Part shown: positions 58,532-64,000 of the stretch, piece by piece
How the letters are laid out: every line of letters begins with the position of its first letter
How positions within the stretch are numbered: position 1 is the stretch's first letter
Assembly: GCA_023374025.1 (NCBI GenBank)
Contig: SIJG01000039.1
Coordinates: 778,579 to 842,578, forward strand
Direction: 5' to 3'
DNA from: Heterodera schachtii
Taxonomy: Eukaryota; Nematoda; Chromadorea; Rhabditida; Heteroderidae
DNA: 64,000 nt
The notes under the pieces: model-generated
Database searches by the model: none
What the model saw: the letters and a program-made list of their open reading frames with translations, nothing else
What the model was told of the DNA's origin: nothing
Translations under genes and position numbers: made by a program

Positions 58532-61172
58532 AAAAGCGAAATAGCGAAAGGCGAAAAGCGAAACTTGCAACATCCTTGCTACATATGCATTAATAAATTT
58601 ATACTAATGTATGCAGTGGCCATAAAAACAAAGCTCAATTATTTTGGTTATAGATTGTTTCTTTTCAAACATTTTATAAACAAAAAATTTGTCGTAAATT
58701 AATTCATTATCTGTGTCATCTAATTAGTGTCAGCGATAGAGGTGATTTGCTTATTAACAACAGCCAAACTATGCGCTTTACTGCGATTTTCTTTTGTTGA
58801 CAGTAAACATTGCATATTTAGTTGGTGCTATGTCATATAAAAAAGCCATCAAAAATGAAATTTTACATGCTAATACAAGACATAGGTGCTATTAGCATGA
58901 AAAAATAATAATTTCTAAATAAATGGTTAAATATTCGTTCTTAAAATTTTATTTAAATTATTGAAGGTTTTTTAATGAATTATTTTGTATAAATGAGAAT
59001 ATTCAATTTATTGCTTGGTTTTTATTTTTATTAATTTAATTAGAATATTCTTTTGGAAAATAAAACTGAGATAATTAATTTTCTGAAACTATCAGTTTTC
59101 TTTATTCATTTTTAAGTTTTGGCCATTCAATCCACTTTTATTATGCTTTGTTCAATATTTATCTTTTACTGATTTGTTATTTAGTTTTGCTAAACAAATT
59201 TTAATTAATATATTTAAGGAACAATAATTTTATTTATATTTTTTCCGCTTCATTCGTTAATTTATATTTTATCTAAACTCATCTGTTCAAATTACAAATT
59301 GGCAAAAATAAACTCTTTTATCATGATATTTAAGGTCATGACAAAATTTCTTCAATTTTAATGAGTTCATGATTGGCTGTTCTCTCTGTTTGTTCGCATT
59401 AAGCATGTTGAGACTGTGCTGTACTCAATTTGGCCCAAACATTGTTGCCAAAAAGGCAAATTATCTGCGCCAATTTTAACGTGTATACACTGAAAATTTT
59501 TTTGACCTTTATGAGTAAATAATTTATTTATTGTTTTTTTTCATATTTACAGAAAATCATAGTTATCTACAATAATATTATGTGATAAACCTATTATTAT
59601 TATTATTTCAGCATACATTCTTTAAAGTTTTAAAAACCTTTTAATATTCTTGCAGAAGATTTGTTGCTGCATTCATATAACTTAATCGGGTGGAATAAGG
59701 CTGGAAGGGATTTAATAAATAAAATTTTTTTTTTTTATAAATTTTAGCTTTTCTTAGTTCGTAATGAAAAGAATCAGTTTGTTTTTTTCTGAAAGATTTT
59801 GATCACCGTTTACAATTGTGTTCTGATATTATTCTTTAATACATTTATTTAAAATATTTGGAAAATTTAATTATTTTATATATTTTTTTAATTTAGCACA
59901 TAATTTTCTACATAATGCAAAAATACAAAGTCTCTACCACTTCACTCATGCTGGTCACCTTGACAAAAATATTTGACGAGAATGTTTGGCATTAATAATA
60001 AAAAAAGACTATTATTTGGTTATTAAATTTAATCCTATTTAGAATGATAAACATTTTTAATATAAGTCTGAAATTTGTCATTTACAATATTTGATTTCAT
60101 CAGAGAGGTTATCATTGAGTAGAGATTTCGTATATTGTTTTGGTTTAACTTTAAATTTTAGTTTGCTAGTTATTTATCAATTTCGAATAATTCGAATAGT
60201 AAATAATTCTTTTGATATTACATCATTTAAAATCATTTTGATCAAATATAATTATTTTTATTCTTGGCTTTGTTTTCTCAATCCATAACGTAGCTAAATT
60301 AAACTCTTAGGTGCTTTTTTATATTTGTTTTTGTCGTTTATTCAAGGTAAAACAATCCTTTAAAATATTGAGTTAACTATCGAGTCTTTTTAGGATAATT
60401 AAATTTTAGAGGATTAATAATAAATTTTTAATAAATATTTAAATTTTTTATACAAATTACTTAATTTTGTCTTGTTTTGTTTATTATCACTGTTTATTTT
60501 TCTTGTTGGCGCCTCGACGAGGTTTTCAGGTTGTTGAACGTACTTTGCGTCAGAAGTTATTTATTTTTATAAGTTAGTTAATTATTTTAAATTTCATACA
60601 TTTTATCCCTTCATTTAATGAATAAGTCAGAAGATTTTTTATATTTTAAATTTAACTTAGTTCAATTATATTATAGCTTATTTCTTGTTTTTAATTTTGT
60701 TTTTAAATAAATATTATTTAGAAAATAAAATTAAAAAATTTTCCTCTGCAATTCTCAGTGTCTTTTATTAAATATTTATAAGTCATATTTTGGGTTTCTT
60801 ATTTTTTTATTTTAAAAGATATTTTTGTTATTTATTTATTTTTTGATTGAGTTGCTTTATTCTTTTTGTTATTTTTTCATGTTGAATAAAAAGTATTAAA
60901 AAAGATTTCATTTATTTAAGATCAAACCAATTAATCAACTTTAAAATTAACGATTTAGAAATTATTGTATCTTTTTCTAACAAATTTACATTCGTAAAGC
61001 TTTTTTTTAAATTTTTATAGTATGTAAAATCAATATAATTTTTATTTTTCTGCTTTTTGTAATCAATTGTTCCATTTAAAAATTATATTTAAAAATTATT
61101 TTTAATAATTTTTTTCGCACGATTCGGCTTTCGCTGCGTCCACGTCTAACTTGTTATATGTTGACCCTGCCC
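58532..61172. other. AT-rich spacer
   Basis: Starts with GCGAAAAG-type repeats (to 58565), then A/T-rich DNA. GC-richer specks near 58735-58800, 59400-59480 and 60508-60560 (containing GCCTCGACGAGG) keep only short frames. No gene supported. Confidence 0.45.
59450..59586. repeat. Dispersed repeat, copy 1
   Basis: A segment from AAAAAGGCAAATTATCTGCG to ACAATAATATTATGTGAT matches 63364-63496 in order (GCCAATTTTA, AATAATTTATTTATTG, AGAAAATCAT). The copies are diverged and in the same orientation. Confidence 0.7.
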
Positions 61173-62730
61173 TGGGGCCTATTAGAATTAACATCACATC
61201 CCTGATGCGATGATATGACAATATGATTTATCAGACGTAGGACCCATTTTAGAATTCATCATATGATTAATCAGCTCCCACGTCTGATTTATCACATCAT
61301 ATTGTATATGCGCGTTAGAATATATCATATAATCACATCAGGGATATGATCGTCATATCGTATGCGGCGTATGACAAATCGTACGATTAGTCCATACGCG
61401 CTTTTGAATTATTCTTTTCAAATAATATGATGCTCGACATATGACGAGACTTTCATTGTGCCAAAAAATCACCCCTCAGAACCACGTATGAGCCTTAAAG
61501 AAAAAATCATAAAAAATTTAGAGTTCAATGAAATAAGTAGGGCCCCGATTTCTAGTGAAAAAACTTTTTTTTTGCTTAATTGATTTGAAGAAAGGAGCTC
61601 AAAAACACATTTCTGCATTAAAATTTTTTCATTTGGACGTCATTTTTCGTCACTAGAAATCACTATTTTGGCGTTTTGTCACTTAAAATAGTGAAAATTC
61701 ACTTTTTGGCTTTTTGTCACTATTTTTCACTATTTCGAGATTTTTTGGAAAATTCCTTAACAAAAATGCAATAAAATCAAAAAATGCACCCCTAAGAATC
61801 GATCTAAAAATTTTTTTAAAAAAATGCACCCCTAAGAATCGACATAAAATTTTTTTTGAAAAATACCACTAAAAATTGGAAAATTTTCATAAAAATTTTT
61901 CCCCTAAATTTTTTCTTGACAAAATTTTTAAAAAATGTCAATATTTGTTAAGATAAATGTTAGAAAGGAATTACCTCATTTGCAACTGAAATTAGTGAAT
62001 AAATTTTTTTTTTGCTCATTTTTTGGCTGAAAATTATGTCACTATTCGTCACTATTTCGGACTTTTTGTCACTATTTTGTCACTATTTTGGCACTTTTTC
62101 GTCACTATTTTAGTTAACTATTTTGCGATTTTTGTCACTAAAAGTCGGGGCCCTAGAAATAAGTTAAAATTTTGATATATTGTTCTTTGAACTTTTAACT
62201 TTGTAATGAACCCTAATTTTATTTTTTTCTGACCAATTTAATTTTATATGAATTTTTAACTAACCTACCAAAATTTGTATTATTTCAACGAGAAAATAAT
62301 TAATTTTCATAAAAAACCAAAAGATAAGTGTTTTGTTTAAGTTTTTACATGTTTTTCCACCTAAAAACGTTCATAAAATTTTTTTTGTTGTTGCTTATTT
62401 TGGATTATTGTGTATATTTGTGATTATTTCCTGCCTTTTTAGGTGCCTATTTCGCGATTTTTTGTGCCTTAAAACGAATCCCTAATGGTAAATTTAATTT
62501 TGCATCATCATATGAGCTGATGGATCATATCAGACAAAAATAATTCTAACAGCTTTTCCATCATATGATCGTTGCATATGATTGCTCGTACAATATAGAG
62601 CATTATATGATCGCCCACATCTGACCTGCGATCAGATTTGCGATGCGAAGAAATGACATTATTCTAACATGCATATGATTTATTATATCATCACATCAGG
62701 GATGTGATGTTAATTTTAATATTGGCCTGG
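61173..62730. mobile_element. TIR element with AACATCACATCCCTGATG ends
   Basis: Left GGCCTATTAGAATTAACATC followed by ACATCCCTGATG is inverted at the right (CATCAGGGATGTGATG, TTAATTTTAATATTGGCC). Subterminal parts are full of CATATGAT/ATCATATG words in both orientations. It was later split by the hAT-like MITE at 61538. No transposase is visible. Exact ends and target duplication are uncertain. Confidence 0.65.
61538..62155. mobile_element. hAT-like MITE nested in a TIR element
   Basis: The termini TAGGGCCCCGATTTCTAGTG and (inverted right) TAGGGCCCCGACTTTTAGTG are flanked by a perfect 8-bp duplication, GAAATAAG (61530-61537 and 62156-62163). TAGGG-type ends with 8-bp target sites are typical of the hAT superfamily. 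Inside, TAGTGAC/GTCACTA words recur many times near both ends, as subterminal transposase-binding repeats often do. 618 bp and non-coding. Confidence 0.85.
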
Positions 62731-63027
62731 TGAATATATCTATGAGATCTGTACTAATTCCTGTGTCGCTACTGATCTTTCACCTAAAAGGTTTTTACAA
62801 AAAAAATTTTTCTATGTTAAATTTTCATGCAAAAATCTAAAAATTTTGATTTTTTCATATTAATTATTATGATTCAATTTTTTCACATTACGCTGTTGAT
62901 TTTTTGTATTGGATATTAAATTTTTATTTAAAAAATTATGTGATGTGAAGCAGAAATACGAAAGAAATTTAGCTATTCTCAAATTTTATTTATATTAAAT
63001 TAAAAATTAACACTTGGAAACTCCGGA

Positions 63028-63126
63028 ATGGCTAGCAAAAGTTTCATCCACTCGTACAAAGCGCTGGACATCCTATTACACACGCTGGCCCAAAATTTAG
63101 CACATGTTCAGATAATAAAAAGATAA
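63028..63126 (+). CDS. Coding-like micro-ORF sharing a motif with 6577-6642
   Basis: ATG to TAA gives 32 residues, MASKSFIHSYKALDILLHTL then AQNLAHVQ and a basic end. KALDI falls at residues 11-15, as in the island at 6577. The minus strand is also open here (CAKFWASVCNRMSSALYEWM), so the sense strand is not settled. It may be an exon or a gene fragment. Unidentified. Confidence 0.22.
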   Translation: MASKSFIHSYKALDILLHTLAQNLAHVQIIKR

Positions 63127-64000
63127 AAATATATGTATAGCAATTTTTATTAAATTTAATTCTTATCTTAGAATAGTTATAAAATTCTGTTTTATCACTT
63201 AATTAATCAATTGAATAAAATTTTGTCAAAATTTTAAAATATCATACTGTACATTCACCTATATTATTCATAGAATTAAATTATTTTTTATTGCTTTTTG
63301 ACACTTAGCTTGTTGATATGCAACTTTCTTTGAATATTTTTTTGATACTAAAAACGTTGAAATAAAAAGGCAAAATATTAGTGCCAATTTTAGCGAAAAT
63401 TTTTTTATATTTAAAACAGTGAATTAAATAATTTATTTATTGTTTTTTTAATCATTTAGAGAAAATCATTAAGTACTTACAATAATATTATGTGATACTA
63501 GGGCGAGGATTTTTAAGAGCGAAAAAAATAGCGAAATATTGGCAAAAATACGGTCGAAAAAGTTCCAAATTTAGGGGTATAATTTTTAAATAAATGTTTT
63601 TTATATAAAAATAATTTCAAATTCATGGAAAATTTTTTGAAAATTTTATGGGCAAAAACTTTTTATATAATTTTTTTTCGACAATTATTATTTATTTTTT
63701 GTTTTGTTTTTTATTTTTGATGAACATCAATATATTTACGATAATAATGTGTTTTACATCTTTTAGCACTTTCTAGATATAATATTTTAAATTAAAAAAT
63801 TCATTATAAATTTGTTATTGTAACGAAAGCTGTAACTGTTTCGAGAGTTGGTCGTAGAATTTCATCGTACAATTGGTTAAATTCACAATAATTTGGCAGA
63901 AAAATAAATAATAAATTTTTTAGTTCTTAATGAACATTATTAATATAATTTTTATAATTGTTTTTATATATTTTTTATTTTACTAAAATTAATTTTAATA
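63127..64000. other. AT-rich end of window
   Basis: A/T-rich DNA including dispersed repeat copy 2 (63364-63496). A GC-richer CTAGGGCGAGG word near 63499 is followed by GCGAAAAA words. No gene seen. Confidence 0.5.
63364..63496. repeat. Dispersed repeat, copy 2
   Basis: Same order of words as 59450-59586, about 3.9 kb away, more diverged in its left half. Confidence 0.7.

Overview
The window is very AT-rich, gene-poor eukaryotic DNA. The only well-supported genes belong to transposons. I see no rRNA gene, intact tRNA gene, CRISPR array or bacterial operon. The one gene whose introns can be solved by hand has six GT-AG introns, mostly 41-63 nt (one 104 nt). Together with FLYWCH-MULE, mariner, hAT-type and Helitron sequences and a tRNA-derived SINE, this suggests a compact-intron invertebrate such as an AT-rich nematode, mite or rotifer. 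The species cannot be fixed from the sequence.

Layout. 1-12.2 kb: A-rich DNA with a string of inverted-repeat elements: a mariner relic (4666-5552, TA target duplication), a foldback MITE (5843-6244, 8-9 bp target duplication), a TIR element carrying a coding-like fragment (7082-7487), a foldback element with a GC-rich centre (8386-9260), and a GC-rich patch of short tandem repeats (10.1-10.9 kb). 12.27-18.86 kb: a near-complete autonomous Helitron on the minus strand. It encodes a zinc-finger/Rep(HUH)/PIF1-helicase protein broken only by single-nucleotide frameshifts, and a seven-exon RPA70-like ssDNA-binding protein. Its 5' end abuts a hairpin, a polypyrimidine tract of about 1.3 kb and a second 5'-end-like motif. 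This is best read as a head-to-tail pair of Helitrons. 20.5-23.6 kb: coding-like scraps, a decayed FLYWCH/MULE transposase and a 15-bp minisatellite.

23.7-48.4 kb: AT-desert with a TIR element whose left end has expanded into 39 copies of a 25-bp unit (29728-31213), an unidentified 81-codon coding remnant (33264-33509), a candidate exon with a strong donor (42493-42589), a cluster of four GC-rich hairpins (44266-44357), a CT microsatellite, and an 811-bp element with a 9-bp target duplication (45644-46454). 48.37-58.53 kb: a roughly 5-kb tandem segmental duplication whose copies are nearly identical apart from four block indels. Each copy holds a small MITE, a GC island and a tRNA-derived SINE head. 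58.5-64 kb: AT-rich DNA with a dispersed repeat pair and a TIR element (about 61173-62730) into which a hAT-like MITE (61538-62155, 8-bp target duplication) has inserted.

How the genes work together: in the Helitron, the Rep domain nicks and joins DNA, the fused PIF1-type helicase unwinds it, and the RPA-like protein would coat the displaced single strand, all in rolling-circle transposition. The other elements are non-autonomous or dead. By eye the DNA switches between A-rich and T-rich top strands near 10.5, 34.5 and 39.7 kb, and small GC-rich coding-like islands lie in the deserts. This would fit very long introns of unseen host genes, but that is inference.
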